A program made the translations under genes and the position numbers. Shown one piece after another: positions 7,496 to 18,557 of a stretch of DNA of 43,883 nt; position 1 is the stretch's first letter, and each line of letters opens with the position of its first letter. Source of the DNA: Gammaproteobacteria bacterium (GTDB lineage Bacteria > Pseudomonadota > Gammaproteobacteria > Chromatiales > Chromatiaceae); assembly GCA_025458675.1 (NCBI GenBank), contig JALORY010000004.1, forward strand, positions 1 to 43,883. Direction: 5' to 3'. The notes under the pieces were generated by a model. It was not told the DNA's origin. It made no database searches and saw nothing but the letters and a program-made list of their open reading frames with translations.

Positions 7496-8206
7496 TTGGC
7501 CGAGCCCGAGCACGCCTTTCTGTCGCTTCTCGCCCAGGTGCCGATGTTCCGGGACCTCGGGCCGGAACCGTTGCACTTCCTCGCCGGGGGCTGCCAGCTG
7601 CGGACGGCCGAGAAGGGACGCGTCGTCTGTCGCAAGGGACACGAGATCGACGGGCTGTTTCACCTCGTGACGGGCCGCGTCAAGCTCGCCGTGCTTTCCG
7701 AGGAGGGGACCGAGCGGGTGCTCGACATCGTGCTGCCGGGCAGCTCGTTCGGCGAGGCGTCGGCATTCCTCGACCAGCCGCTGGCGACCTACGCGGAGAC
7801 GCTCGCCGACTCCGAGCTGCTCTTCGTCAGCCGCAGCCGGCTGCGCGAAGCGGTGGACCGCTGGTCGGAGGTCGCGCACTGCGTGCTGCGCACGCTTGCG
7901 GCGCGAGTGCACCGGCTCACCGAGGACCTCGAGGCCTGCTGCCTGCACTCGGCGTCGCGCCGGGTCGCGGATTTCCTGTTGCGCGAGGCCGAGGGCACCG
8001 GCGTCCCCGCCGGCACCCCCGAGGTGGTGCTGCCCGCCGCGAAGGCCGTGGTCGCCTCCAGCCTGCACCTCACCCCGGAAACGTTCTCGCGCGAGCTGCA
8101 CGGCCTGGCGCGCGACGGGGTGATCGCGATCGACAGCCGCCGGATCCGGATCCTCTGCAAGGACGGCCTGCGCCGTCGCTGCAGCGCCGCACCGCGCATG
8201 ATGTGA
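7496..8206 (+). CDS. Crp/Fnr family transcriptional regulator (Dnr/Nnr-like)
   Basis: This 236-residue protein has a cyclic-nucleotide-binding-type beta barrel (about 20-135; GRVKLAVLSEEGTERVLDIVLPGSSFGEAS), a dimer helix and a helix-turn-helix (AKAVVASSLHLTPETFSRELHGL, about 180-202). There is no N-terminal cysteine cluster, so it cannot be an Fe-S FNR. Divergence from narX suggests a Dnr/NnrR role (NO or low-oxygen response in denitrification), but a CRP-like ligand is possible. The start is TTG 7496, the first start codon after an in-frame stop at 7445; no Shine-Dalgarno sequence is evident. ATG 7543 would remove 15 residues and is the alternative. The gene converges on namZ. Confidence 0.85.
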   Translation: MAEPEHAFLSLLAQVPMFRDLGPEPLHFLAGGCQLRTAEKGRVVCRKGHEIDGLFHLVTGRVKLAVLSEEGTERVLDIVLPGSSFGEASAFLDQPLATYAETLADSELLFVSRSRLREAVDRWSEVAHCVLRTLAARVHRLTEDLEACCLHSASRRVADFLLREAEGTGVPAGTPEVVLPAAKAVVASSLHLTPETFSRELHGLARDGVIAIDSRRIRILCKDGLRRRCSAAPRMM

Positions 8207-8248
8207 CCACCGGGGCCAGCGGCCGGATCGACCGTCCGCCGCGCGTCG

Positions 8249-9454
8249 TCAGTCGTACAGCAGGAAACCGGCCCGCTCCTCGCGCCACGACGCCTCGTCG
8301 CCGACCGCGAGGGCATCGAGGTCGGCAGGCGTCGCCGCCGGGTCGTCCACCCACTCGCGCAGCAGCACGGAGCCGTTGATCAGGTCGATCGCGAGGCGCT
8401 CGTGCTCGTACTCGTACGGGAAGTCACGCCAGAGCGCGTAGTCCGGCCGTTCGCGGCGCAGCGCCTTGAAGGCCAGCGCGAGGAGCCGCCAGGGGCGGAA
8501 CGCGTCGTGGTCGTAGGCCGTATCGTCGACGTGGATCTGCACGCCCGCGCACAGAGCGCCCGCGTGCTTGTGGAACGTCGGCTCGAACCAGCAGGGACGC
8601 AGCCGGCAGCCCGTCAGCCAGTCGGGCGCGAGGCGCGCCATGGTCTCCAGCACCTCCCCGGGATCGAGGTCCGGCGCGCCGAAGAGCTCGAGCGGGCGTG
8701 TCGTGCCCCGCCCTTCCGACAGCGTGGTGCCCTCGAGCATCACGGTGCCGGCGTAGCAGCGGGCCATCGACAGGTTCGGGGCGTTGGGACTGGGGTTGAC
8801 CCACGCGCGCTCGCCGAGCGGCCAGCCGTAGCCGGGCGCCGCCGCCGGCCGCCACCCCTCCATCGCCACGACCTCGAGCTCGACGTCGAGCCGCAGCGTC
8901 GCGACGAGCCACCGCGCCAGCTCGCCCATCGTCAGTCCGTGGCGCATCGGCAGGGGCCCCGCGCCGACGAAGCTCTCCCAACCCGGCCGCAGCCGCAGGC
9001 CCTCGACGGGGCGACCGGCGGGATTGGGCCGGTCCAGCACGATGACGCGCTTGCCGGCCGCTGCGGCGGCCTCGAGGACGTAGCGCAGCGTCGTGACGAA
9101 GGTGTAGATGCGGCAGCCGAGGTCCTGCAGATCGACGAGCAGCACGTCGAACGCGTCCAGCATGGCGGGCGTCGGCCGGCGCACGTCGCCGTAGAGGCTG
9201 AACACCGGGATGCCGTGGACCGGGTCCACGTAGTCGGCGGACTCGACCATGTTGTCCTGCTTGTCGCCGCGCAGTCCGTGCTGCGGCCCGAGGGCGGCGG
9301 TCAGCTCCACCTCCGGCAGGACCGCGAGGGCGTCGAGCGCGTGCGTGAGGTCGCGCGTCACCGACGCGGGGTGGGCGAGCAGCGCCGTGCGCCGGCCGCG
9401 CAGCGCCCGCCGCAGCGCCGCGTCGTGGACGAAGCGGTCGATTCCGAGCCTCAT
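8249..9454 (-). CDS. namZ: DUF1343 exo-beta-N-acetylmuramidase NamZ-like
   Basis: This 401-residue protein of the DUF1343 (YzbB) family carries the family marks GPQHGLRGDKQDNM (about 60-73), DLQDLGCRIYTF (about 103-114), DRPNPAGRPVEG (about 140-151) and EGTTLSEGRGTTRP (about 235-248). The characterised Bacillus member NamZ removes N-acetylmuramic acid from the non-reducing end of peptidoglycan fragments. No signal peptide is visible: the N-terminus MRLGIDRFVHDAALR is not hydrophobic. It would then act on recycled muropeptides in the cytoplasm, unless export occurs by another route. The ATG at 9454 overlaps the DOMON gene stop as ATGA. It is the last gene of the long minus-strand run and converges on the Crp/Fnr gene, with a 42-base gap. 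Confidence 0.85.
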   Translation of the reverse strand: MRLGIDRFVHDAALRRALRGRRTALLAHPASVTRDLTHALDALAVLPEVELTAALGPQHGLRGDKQDNMVESADYVDPVHGIPVFSLYGDVRRPTPAMLDAFDVLLVDLQDLGCRIYTFVTTLRYVLEAAAAAGKRVIVLDRPNPAGRPVEGLRLRPGWESFVGAGPLPMRHGLTMGELARWLVATLRLDVELEVVAMEGWRPAAAPGYGWPLGERAWVNPSPNAPNLSMARCYAGTVMLEGTTLSEGRGTTRPLELFGAPDLDPGEVLETMARLAPDWLTGCRLRPCWFEPTFHKHAGALCAGVQIHVDDTAYDHDAFRPWRLLALAFKALRRERPDYALWRDFPYEYEHERLAIDLINGSVLLREWVDDPAATPADLDALAVGDEASWREERAGFLLYD

Positions 9455-10002
9455 GACGACACCCCGTGGACCGGCAGCGCGAACGCGTCCGGGTGGTGGA
9501 AGTCCGGGCGCCCGGCGCCGTGCCGCAGCGCCCAGTAGGAGAGGTTCCCCGCGAGGTCCTCGATGACCGCCGAGAGCCCGAGCTGCAGCCCGACGCCGGC
9601 GTCGGTCGGCGGCAGCATCGCGCCGGGAATCGCCGCCTCCAGTGTCAGCTCGCCGGGACCGCGGCGCACGACGATCGCGGGATCGAGCGGGACGTCGAGG
9701 ACGCCGCCGTCGCGGTAGCCGCGGAAGGCGTAGGCGGCCCACTGCCCCGTGGGGGAAAAGTTCAGCTCGACATAGGCCGGGCCGTCGCCGGACCGCACGA
9801 ACGCCTCGAAGCAGGTGTGACGCCACAGGCCGTCGGCGCGCGCCGGGGGACGCGGCGACGGCACGCGCACGCGCTCGACGTCGCCTCGAACGCGGAACAA
9901 GAGTGCCACGGCGCCCGCGCCGCCAGCCGCGACCCGCACGACGATGTCGTCGATCCAGGGGGCGGGCGTCGCCGGGTGAGGGCGCAACGGGGCGGTGGAC
10001 AT
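9451..10002 (-). CDS. DOMON-like domain protein
   Basis: This 183-residue protein is predicted to be mostly beta strand, with WRHTCFEAFVR, YVELNFSPTGQWAAYAFRGYR and LSYWALRHGAGRPDFHHPDAF as its most recognisable segments. They match the DOMON-like beta-sandwich proteins found in proteobacteria and cyanobacteria; DOMON folds bind heme or sugars. No signal peptide is visible. The start is ATG 10002, by alignment with the family; the frame is open further upstream but reads as proline/arginine-rich non-coding sequence. It overlaps namZ as ATGA, so the two are coupled, and a wall-sugar-related role is inferred from that alone. The conserved Trp/His residues at the end could be ligands. The function is unknown. 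Confidence 0.75.
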   Translation of the reverse strand: MSTAPLRPHPATPAPWIDDIVVRVAAGGAGAVALLFRVRGDVERVRVPSPRPPARADGLWRHTCFEAFVRSGDGPAYVELNFSPTGQWAAYAFRGYRDGGVLDVPLDPAIVVRRGPGELTLEAAIPGAMLPPTDAGVGLQLGLSAVIEDLAGNLSYWALRHGAGRPDFHHPDAFALPVHGVSS

Positions 10003-10033
10003 GCGACAGCCGCGACGGGGCGCTCGGCGCGGA

Positions 10034-10291
10034 CTACGCGCCGCCCGCGGGTGGTCCCCCGCCGGGCGGGCCGGAGCGCCCGTCGGGCGGCAGGAGGCAC
10101 TGCCCGCGCCCCTTGCCGAACACCGACAGGTAGCGGACGTAGACCCAGCCAAGCAGCGGCAGGCTCGCGAGCAGCAGCCAGTCGAGCAGACCGGCGTCGA
10201 CCAGCTCGCCGCGCCACCAGGACTGGGCGCGCAGGAGCGCGGCGACGAGCCAGGCGAAGAACGCGGGGACCAGCAGGACGCGCAGGATCAT
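10034..10291 (-). CDS. Small two-helix membrane protein, unknown function
   Basis: This 85-residue protein has two hydrophobic segments, MILRVLLVPAFFAWLVAALL (1-20) and LLDWLLLASLPLLGWVYVRYL (about 35-55), and a Pro/Gly-rich tail (PPDGRSGPPGGGPPAGGA). Its ATG overlaps the tyrA stop as ATGA, and the DOMON gene starts 31 bases further on. Those junctions are the main reason to call it real. I do not recognise a family. It may be an inner-membrane partner of the DOMON/NamZ pair, but nothing in the sequence proves this. Confidence 0.55.
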   Translation of the reverse strand: MILRVLLVPAFFAWLVAALLRAQSWWRGELVDAGLLDWLLLASLPLLGWVYVRYLSVFGKGRGQCLLPPDGRSGPPGGGPPAGGA

Positions 10292-11166
10292 TCCTCGCCG
10301 CGCATGCCGTCGACGTAGCGGTCGCGCGCCGCCTTTGCCCGACCGAAGATCTCGAGCAGGTGATCGCCGTCACCGCGGCGAATGGTGTCCGCCAGATCGT
10401 TCATCTCCTCCGCGAAACGCTCGAGCATGCGGCTCAGCGCGTCCCGGTTCGCGACGCAGATGTCGCGCCACATCACCGGCGAGCTCGAGGCGATGCGCGT
10501 GAAGTCGCGGAACCCGCCCGCGGCATAGCGGAAGATCTCGTCGTTCTCCTTCAGCCGCGCAAGGGCATCGACGAGACCGAAGGCGAGCATGTGGGGCAGG
10601 TGGCTGGTGGCCGCGAGCACTTCGTCGTGGTGCTCCACGCTCATGGTCGTGACCTCGGCGCCGCAGGCCCGCCACATCGCCTCCACGCGCTGCGTGGCTG
10701 CCGGCGCCGTCTCGGACAACGGCGTCAGGATGACGCGCCGGTTGCGGTAGAGCGCGGCGAACGAGGCCTCCACGCCGGTTCGCTCGGTCCCCGCGATCGG
10801 GTGCCCCGGCACGAAGGACGCGATGCGCGCACCGAGCGCCGCGCGCGCGTCGGTCACGACGCTCGCCTTGGCGCTGCCGCCGTCCGTCACCACGGCGTCG
10901 GGCGCGAGGTGGTCGCGCATCGCCGCGAAGGCGCCGCGCATCGCGCCGAGCGGCACGGCGACGAACACCAGGTCGGCGCCATCCACCGCCTCCGCCACCG
11001 AGTGCGTCCAGCGGTCGATCACGCCGAGCGCGACGCCGCGCTCGAGGTTCTCCCTGCCCCGCCCGCAGCCGACGACCTCGCCCACCTCGCCGGCCTCGCG
11101 CAGCGCCCGCGCGAGCGACCCGCCGATCAGGCCGACGCCGACGACCGCGAGCCGGCGGACGATCAC
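10288..11166 (-). CDS. tyrA: Prephenate dehydrogenase (tyrosine synthesis)
   Basis: This 292-residue NAD(P)-dependent enzyme converts prephenate to 4-hydroxyphenylpyruvate. The Rossmann start is VVGVGLIGGSLARALR (GxGxxG, about 7-22). The substrate motif VPGHPIAGTERTGVEAS (His near 133) and TSHLPHMLAF (about 195-204) are typical of the family. It carries neither a chorismate mutase domain nor an ACT domain, so this is the short monofunctional type. The start is GTG 11166, overlapping the hisC stop as GTGA. In Pseudomonas and related bacteria tyrA is followed by, or fused to, aroA (EPSP synthase); here a small membrane protein follows instead. Arogenate as an alternative substrate cannot be excluded. 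Confidence 0.93.
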   Translation of the reverse strand: MIVRRLAVVGVGLIGGSLARALREAGEVGEVVGCGRGRENLERGVALGVIDRWTHSVAEAVDGADLVFVAVPLGAMRGAFAAMRDHLAPDAVVTDGGSAKASVVTDARAALGARIASFVPGHPIAGTERTGVEASFAALYRNRRVILTPLSETAPAATQRVEAMWRACGAEVTTMSVEHHDEVLAATSHLPHMLAFGLVDALARLKENDEIFRYAAGGFRDFTRIASSSPVMWRDICVANRDALSRMLERFAEEMNDLADTIRRGDGDHLLEIFGRAKAARDRYVDGMRGEE

Positions 11167-12269
11167 CGGTCGAGCACCCTGGCGAGCGCGGCGAGGAAGC
11201 GCGCGTTCTCCTCGGGCAGGCCGACGGTGACGCGCAGGTGGTTGGGCAGACCGTAGTTGGCGATCGGGCGGGTGATCACCCCCTCGCGCAGCAGGGCCTG
11301 GTCGATCGGGGCGGCGGGCCGGCCGAGATCGATCGCGAGGAAGTTGCCGACGGAGGGAATGTACCCGAGGCCGAGGGTACCCAGCCCGGCGACCAGCTGC
11401 GCCATGCCCTGGCGGTTGAGCTCGACGCCGCGGCGGATGTGCTCCTGGTCGCCGAGCGCGGCGTGTGCAGCCGCGAGGGCCACGCTGTTGACGTTGAAGG
11501 GCTGGCGCACGCGGTTCAGCAGGTCGGCGATCGCGGGGCTGGACAGCGCGTAGCCGACCCGCAGCGCCGCGAGCCCGTAGGCCTTCGAGAAGGTGCGCGT
11601 CACGACGAGGTTCGGCAGCTCGACGAGCCACTGCGAGGCGTCGGGGTAATCCGGCGCGTCGACGTACTCGACGTAGGCCTCGTCCACCACCGCGATCACG
11701 TGCGCCGGCAGCCCGTCGAGGAAGGCGCGCAGCGGCTGGCGCGGCAGCCAGGTGCCGGTCGGGTTGTTCGGGTTGGCCACCCAGACGACGCGCGTGTGCT
11801 CGTTCACGAGCGCGCGCATGGCGTCGAGGTCGTGGCCGCGGTCCCGTGCCGGGGCGACGCGGATCGTGGCGCCCACGGCCTGCGCGCTGATCGGGTAGAC
11901 GGCGAAGCAGTGCTCGGCCATCACCGTCTCGACGCAGGGGTGGAGGAAGGCGCGCGCGACCATGTCGAGCACGTCGTTCGAGCCGTTGCCGAGCGTGACG
12001 CAGGCCATGTCGACGCCGTGCCGTTCGGCGAGCGCGCGGCGCAGCTCGAAGCCGCCCCCGTCGGGGTAGCGCGCGAGCTCGGCCAGCGCCGCCTGCGCGG
12101 CCGCGACCGCCCGCGGGCTCGGGCCGAGCGGATTCTCGTTCGACGCCAGCTTGATCGAGCCCGTGATCCCGAGCTCGCGCTCGAGCTCCGAGACCGGCTT
12201 GCCGGGCACGTAGGGCTTGAGCCCGGCGATGCCGGGCGCGGCGATGTCGATGGTGCTGTTTCTCGTCAT
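11163..12269 (-). CDS. hisC: Histidinol-phosphate / aromatic aminotransferase HisC
   Basis: This 368-residue class I/II PLP aminotransferase has the family start KLASNENPLGPSP (about 40-52), the Asn-rich PLP site VANPNNPTGTW (about 163-173) and the Schiff-base Lys in TRTFSKAYGLAALRVGY (about 220-236). It transfers an amino group between glutamate and imidazole-acetol phosphate in histidine synthesis. The copy placed between pheA and tyrA in proteobacteria is thought also to serve phenylalanine and tyrosine synthesis. The gene overlaps tyrA by GTGA and starts 34 bases after pheA. No other his gene is in the window, which favours the aromatic role. Confidence 0.93.
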   Translation of the reverse strand: MTRNSTIDIAAPGIAGLKPYVPGKPVSELERELGITGSIKLASNENPLGPSPRAVAAAQAALAELARYPDGGGFELRRALAERHGVDMACVTLGNGSNDVLDMVARAFLHPCVETVMAEHCFAVYPISAQAVGATIRVAPARDRGHDLDAMRALVNEHTRVVWVANPNNPTGTWLPRQPLRAFLDGLPAHVIAVVDEAYVEYVDAPDYPDASQWLVELPNLVVTRTFSKAYGLAALRVGYALSSPAIADLLNRVRQPFNVNSVALAAAHAALGDQEHIRRGVELNRQGMAQLVAGLGTLGLGYIPSVGNFLAIDLGRPAAPIDQALLREGVITRPIANYGLPNHLRVTVGLPEENARFLAALARVLDR

Positions 12270-12303
12270 GGCGTCGACCGTGGAAGGACCGTTGCGTTGG
12301 GGA

Positions 12304-13389
12304 TCAGAGGACCGCCCTCGGGTAGGAGCCGAGGACGCGGTACATGCCGGCCGCGCGCTCGAGGTCGGCGAGCGCGCGCGCGACCGGCGGTTCGGCCTGG
12401 TGGCCCTCGATGTCCACGAAGAACACGTAGTCCCAGATGCCCCGGCGCGACGGGCGCGACTCGATGCGCGTCATGCTGACGCCGTGCTCGGCCAGCGGCG
12501 AGAGCAGCCGGTGCAGCCCCCCCGCCTCGTTCTTGGTGGAGAAGAGCAGGCTCGTCTTGTCGTTGCCGCTCGGCGGGACCGCCTGCCGGCCGATGACCAG
12601 GAAGCGCGTGGTGTTGCCCGGCTCGTCCTCGATGTTGCGCGCGATGAGCGCGAGCCCGTACAGCTCGGCGGCGGTTTCGCCGGCGATCGCCGCCGCGTCG
12701 TCGCGGTCCTTCACGAGGCGCGCCGCCTCCGCGTTGCTGCCCACGGCCACGCGCTCGGCGCGCGGCAGGTGACGGTCCAGCCAGCCGCGGCACTGGGCCA
12801 GCGACTGGGAGTGCGAGTAGACGACCTTGACCGCCGACAGATCCGCCTTCCGTCCCATCAGGTAGTGGTTGATGCGCAGCATCACCTCGCCGCAGATGTG
12901 CAGCGGCGAGCTCAGGAACGTGTCGAGCGTGTGGCTGATCACCCCTTCCGTGGAGTTCTCGACCGGCACCACGCCGTAGTGGCAGAACCCGGACTCGACC
13001 TCCCGGAAGACGTCGGGGATGGCGCCGTAGGGCTGGGTCCGCACCGAGTGGCCGAAGTGCTTGAGCGCCGCGGCCTGGGTGAAGGTGCCCTCGGGGCCGA
13101 GGAAGGCGATGTTGAGCTGCTGCTCGAGCGCGAGGCAGGCGGACATGATCTCGCGGAAGAGTCGCGCCATCTCCTCGCCGCCCAGCGGGCCGCGATTGCG
13201 TGCCTTGACCCGCCGCAGCACCTCGACCTCGCGCTCCGGCCGGTAGAAGAAGCCCTGCGGGTCGGCGGCGAGCTTGATGTGCGCGACGCGCTGAGCGAGC
13301 TCGGCGCGCCGCGTGATCAGCTCCTGGATCTGCTCGTCGAGGGCGTCGATGCCCTCGCGGATCGCCTTGAGCTCCTGTTCGTCGCCCAT
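12304..13389 (-). CDS. pheA: Bifunctional chorismate mutase / prephenate dehydratase
   Basis: This 361-residue P-protein makes phenylpyruvate from chorismate. The AroQ chorismate mutase helix bundle is at 1-90 (IDALDEQIQELITRRAELAQ, then FYRPEREVEVL). The prephenate dehydratase domain starts at NIAFLGPEGTFTQAAAL, with ENSTEGVI and the catalytic NTTRFLVIG (about 255-263). A C-terminal ACT domain contains RIESRPSRRGIWDYVFFVD, the ESRP phenylalanine-binding motif, so feedback inhibition is expected. The start ATG 13389 is by alignment with the mutase domain; the frame is open upstream only within serA. The gap to serA is 8 bases, consistent with one transcript. Confidence 0.96.
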   Translation of the reverse strand: MGDEQELKAIREGIDALDEQIQELITRRAELAQRVAHIKLAADPQGFFYRPEREVEVLRRVKARNRGPLGGEEMARLFREIMSACLALEQQLNIAFLGPEGTFTQAAALKHFGHSVRTQPYGAIPDVFREVESGFCHYGVVPVENSTEGVISHTLDTFLSSPLHICGEVMLRINHYLMGRKADLSAVKVVYSHSQSLAQCRGWLDRHLPRAERVAVGSNAEAARLVKDRDDAAAIAGETAAELYGLALIARNIEDEPGNTTRFLVIGRQAVPPSGNDKTSLLFSTKNEAGGLHRLLSPLAEHGVSMTRIESRPSRRGIWDYVFFVDIEGHQAEPPVARALADLERAAGMYRVLGSYPRAVL

Positions 13390-13397
13390 GCGCCCGG

Positions 13398-14582
13398 TCA
13401 GCCGTTGTCCCGGGTGCAGCCGAGGCAGCGCACCGACAGCACGCCCGGGATGGCGCCGATCTGGGCGAGGACCTCGTCCGGGGGGGCGCGGTCCAGGTCG
13501 AGCAGCGTGACGGCGACGTCGTCGCGCGAGCGGTTCAGCATGTCGCTGATGTTCATGCCGGCGGCGCCGAGGTCGGTGGAGATCTGGCCCACCATGTTGG
13601 GCACGTTGCTGTTGACGATGGCGACCCGGTAGCCGCCGTTGCGCGGCAGCGCGATCTCCGGGAAGTTGACCGCGTTGGTGATGTTGCCGTTCTCGAGCCA
13701 GTCGCGCACCTCGTCGGCCACCATGATCGCGCAGTTGTCCTCGGCCTCCCGGGTCGAGGCGCCGAGGTGCGGCAGCGTGACGCAGCGCGGGTGGTCCTTG
13801 AGCAGGTTGCTCGGGAAGTCGCACACGTAGGCGCCGAGGTGGCCGGACTCGAGGGCCGCCACCACCGCCCGGTCGTCGACGATGCCGTCGCGCGAGAAGT
13901 TGAGCAGCACCGCCCCCTTGCGCATGAGCTTGATGCGCGGCTCGTTGATCATGCGACGCGTCGCGTCGGTCAGCGGGACGTGGAAGGACACGAAGTCCGA
14001 GCGGGCCAGCAGGTCGTCGACCGACAGGGCCTGCTCGACGTCCGAGGCCAGCTGCCAGGCGCGCTGCACGGTGATCGTCGGATCGTAGCCGACGGCGCGC
14101 ATGCCGAGGGCGCGGGCCGTGTTCGCCACCTTGACGCCGATGGCGCCCAGCCCGATGACGCCCATGGTGCGGCCCGGCAGCTCGGACCCCACGAACTGCT
14201 TCTTGCCCGCCTCGACCGCCTTGTTGATCTCCTCGTCGGTGCCGGCGAGGCTGCGCGCGAAGGTCCAGGCGGGGCCGATGTTGCGCGCCGCCATCAGCAT
14301 GCCCGCGAGCACGAGCTCCTTCACCGCGTTGGCGTTGGCGCCCGGCGCGTTGAACACCGGCACGCCCCGCGCCGTCATCTTCGCCACGGGGATGTTGTTG
14401 ACGCCCGCGCCCGCCCGGCCGATGGCCTTGACCGTCGGCGGGATCTCCATGTCGTGCATCTTGGCCGAGCGCACGAGGATGGCGTCGGGGTGGCTGATCT
14501 CGGAGGCGATCTCGTACTGCTCGCGCGGCAGCCGCTCGAGCCCCTTCACGGAGATGTTGTTCAGCGTGAGGATCTTGAACAT
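13398..14582 (-). CDS. serA: D-3-phosphoglycerate dehydrogenase
   Basis: This 394-residue enzyme catalyses the first step of serine synthesis, 3-phosphoglycerate to 3-phosphohydroxypyruvate with NAD. The NAD-binding core has GVIGLGAIGVKVAN (about 142-155). Catalytic positions are Arg in NFSRDGIVDD, Glu in HLGASTREAEDN and the His of LPHLGAS. A C-terminal ACT domain (about 320-390) makes serine feedback control likely. It lies 4 bases after serC and 8 before pheA, in an unbroken run. The order gyrA-serC-serA-pheA places serA inside a cluster where Pseudomonas and Burkholderia have serC directly followed by pheA, so this is a lineage feature or an insertion. Confidence 0.95.
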   Translation of the reverse strand: MFKILTLNNISVKGLERLPREQYEIASEISHPDAILVRSAKMHDMEIPPTVKAIGRAGAGVNNIPVAKMTARGVPVFNAPGANANAVKELVLAGMLMAARNIGPAWTFARSLAGTDEEINKAVEAGKKQFVGSELPGRTMGVIGLGAIGVKVANTARALGMRAVGYDPTITVQRAWQLASDVEQALSVDDLLARSDFVSFHVPLTDATRRMINEPRIKLMRKGAVLLNFSRDGIVDDRAVVAALESGHLGAYVCDFPSNLLKDHPRCVTLPHLGASTREAEDNCAIMVADEVRDWLENGNITNAVNFPEIALPRNGGYRVAIVNSNVPNMVGQISTDLGAAGMNISDMLNRSRDDVAVTLLDLDRAPPDEVLAQIGAIPGVLSVRCLGCTRDNG

Positions 14583-14586
14583 GGGG

Positions 14587-15672
14587 TCACCCGTTGCGCT
14601 TCTCGAAGTCGGCCATGAAGTCGACGAGCGCCTGCACGCCCGCCTCCGGCATCGCGTTGTAGATGCTCGCGCGCATGCCGCCCACCGAGCGGTGTCCCTT
14701 GAGCGTGACGAGGCCCGCCTTCTTCGCCTCCGCGAGGAAGGTGGCGTCGAGCTCCGGATTCGCGAGCGTGAACGGCACGTTCATCCACGAGCGGCACGCG
14801 GGGTCGACCGGGTTCCGGTAGAAGGGCGAGGCGTCGATCGCCGCGTAGAGCTTCTCCGCCTTGCGGCGGTTGATCTCCGCCATGCCGGCGAGTCCGCCCT
14901 GCCGCTTGAGCCACTGGAAGACGAGGCCCGCCAGGTACCAGCCGTAGGTCGGCGGCGTGTTGTACATCGAGCCCTCGGCCGCGTGCGTCGCGTAGCGCAG
15001 CATCGTCGGCGTGCCGGCGACCACGTCCTCGGTCACCAGGTCCTCGCGGACGATGACCACGGTGAGGCCGGCAGGGCCGATGTTCTTCTGCGCGCCGGCG
15101 TAGATGAGTCCGTAGCGGCTCACGTCGACGGGGCGCGAGAGGATCGTCGACGACATGTCCGCCACCAGCGGCACGTCGCCCGTGTCGGGCACGTACGGGA
15201 ATTCCACGCCGCCGATCGTCTCGTTCGGCGTGTAGTGCACGTAGGCCGCGTCGGCCCGTAGCGCGAGCTCCGCCTGCTTCGGCGCGGTGGTGAACTTGCT
15301 CGACTCGGAAGTCGCTGCCACGTTCACGGCACCGTAGCGCTTGGCCTCGGAGATCGCCTTCTTCGACCACGCGCCCGTGTTGACGTAGTCCGCCCCCGTC
15401 TTCCCGCGCAGCAGGTTCATCGGCACCATCGCGAACTGCTGCGACGCGCCGCCCTGCAGGAACAGCACCTTGTAGCTCGCCGGGATCGCCATCAGCTCGC
15501 GCAGGTCGGCCTCCGCCTGCTCGGCGATGGACATGAACTCCTTGCCGCGGTGACTCATCTCCATCACCGACATGCCACTGCCGTGCCAGTCCGACATCTC
15601 CTCGCGCGCCTGCTCGAGGACCTCTTCCGGCAGCACCGCCGGCCCTGCGCTGAAGTTGTATACGCGTGACAT
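14587..15672 (-). CDS. serC: Phosphoserine aminotransferase
   Basis: This 361-residue class V PLP aminotransferase converts 3-phosphohydroxypyruvate to phosphoserine and also works in pyridoxal phosphate synthesis. It begins with the family signature [18 protein letters not shown], and the PLP Lys is in [16 protein letters not shown] (about 190-205). [17 protein letters not shown] near the C-terminus is also diagnostic. The length is the family norm. The start is ATG 15672. It lies 48 bases after gyrA and 4 bases before serA, so gyrA-serC-serA is a likely transcription unit. Confidence 0.96.
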   Translation of the reverse strand: MSRVYNFSAGPAVLPEEVLEQAREEMSDWHGSGMSVMEMSHRGKEFMSIAEQAEADLRELMAIPASYKVLFLQGGASQQFAMVPMNLLRGKTGADYVNTGAWSKKAISEAKRYGAVNVAATSESSKFTTAPKQAELALRADAAYVHYTPNETIGGVEFPYVPDTGDVPLVADMSSTILSRPVDVSRYGLIYAGAQKNIGPAGLTVVIVREDLVTEDVVAGTPTMLRYATHAAEGSMYNTPPTYGWYLAGLVFQWLKRQGGLAGMAEINRRKAEKLYAAIDASPFYRNPVDPACRSWMNVPFTLANPELDATFLAEAKKAGLVTLKGHRSVGGMRASIYNAMPEAGVQALVDFMADFEKRNG

Positions 15673-15720
15673 GATCCTTCGTCCGTTGGTGGATGGAATG
15701 CGAAATCGTCGGCGCAGCCG

Positions 15721-18315
<2,595 letters not shown>

Positions 18316-18388
18316 GGCGTCCGGTGTCGCGCGAGGGCGGCGGCCCGCACTGCAGCGAACACCCGCATCCTGCTGAAACAAAGGCGAA

Positions 18389-18394
18389 ATCATA
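18389..18394 (-). promoter_or_regulatory. Possible -10 element of gyrA
   Basis: TATGAT reads on the minus strand 74 bases before the gyrA start, in a short A+T-rich stretch inside a GC-rich gap. No convincing -35 hexamer is found at the expected distance, so this is only a candidate. Confidence 0.3.
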
Positions 18395-18485
18395 CGCGCC
18401 GGGGCGCCCCGCTGCACGGCCCGGGGTGTCCCCGGGGCGGGGGCCGGCCGCCCGGCCGGCGACGGCGTGGCCGCGCCGCACGTCG

Positions 18486-18517
18486 AACGATCGTTTCACT
18501 TATTAAAACGTTCGTTT
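18486..18517. promoter_or_regulatory. Twin palindromes upstream of the TetR gene (candidate operators)
   Basis: AACGATCGTT (18486-18495) and AAACGTTCGTTT (18506-18517) are both inverted repeats. They lie 11 bases apart, end to start, in the A+T-rich part of the gyrA/tetR gap. They share AACG/CGTT half-sites and are likely binding sites for the TetR-type regulator 40 bases downstream. A weak promoter for tetR (TTTCAC, 17 bases, TAACAT) would overlap both. Confidence 0.6.
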
Positions 18518-18557
18518 AACATGCCCGTCCCGCATCCCCCACCGGACCGACCCGCCC

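Noticed and set aside
18421-18470. GC-rich inverted repeats (CCGGCC-type) upstream of gyrA
   Set aside because: Short self-complementary GC runs are expected by chance at this base composition and no U-run follows.
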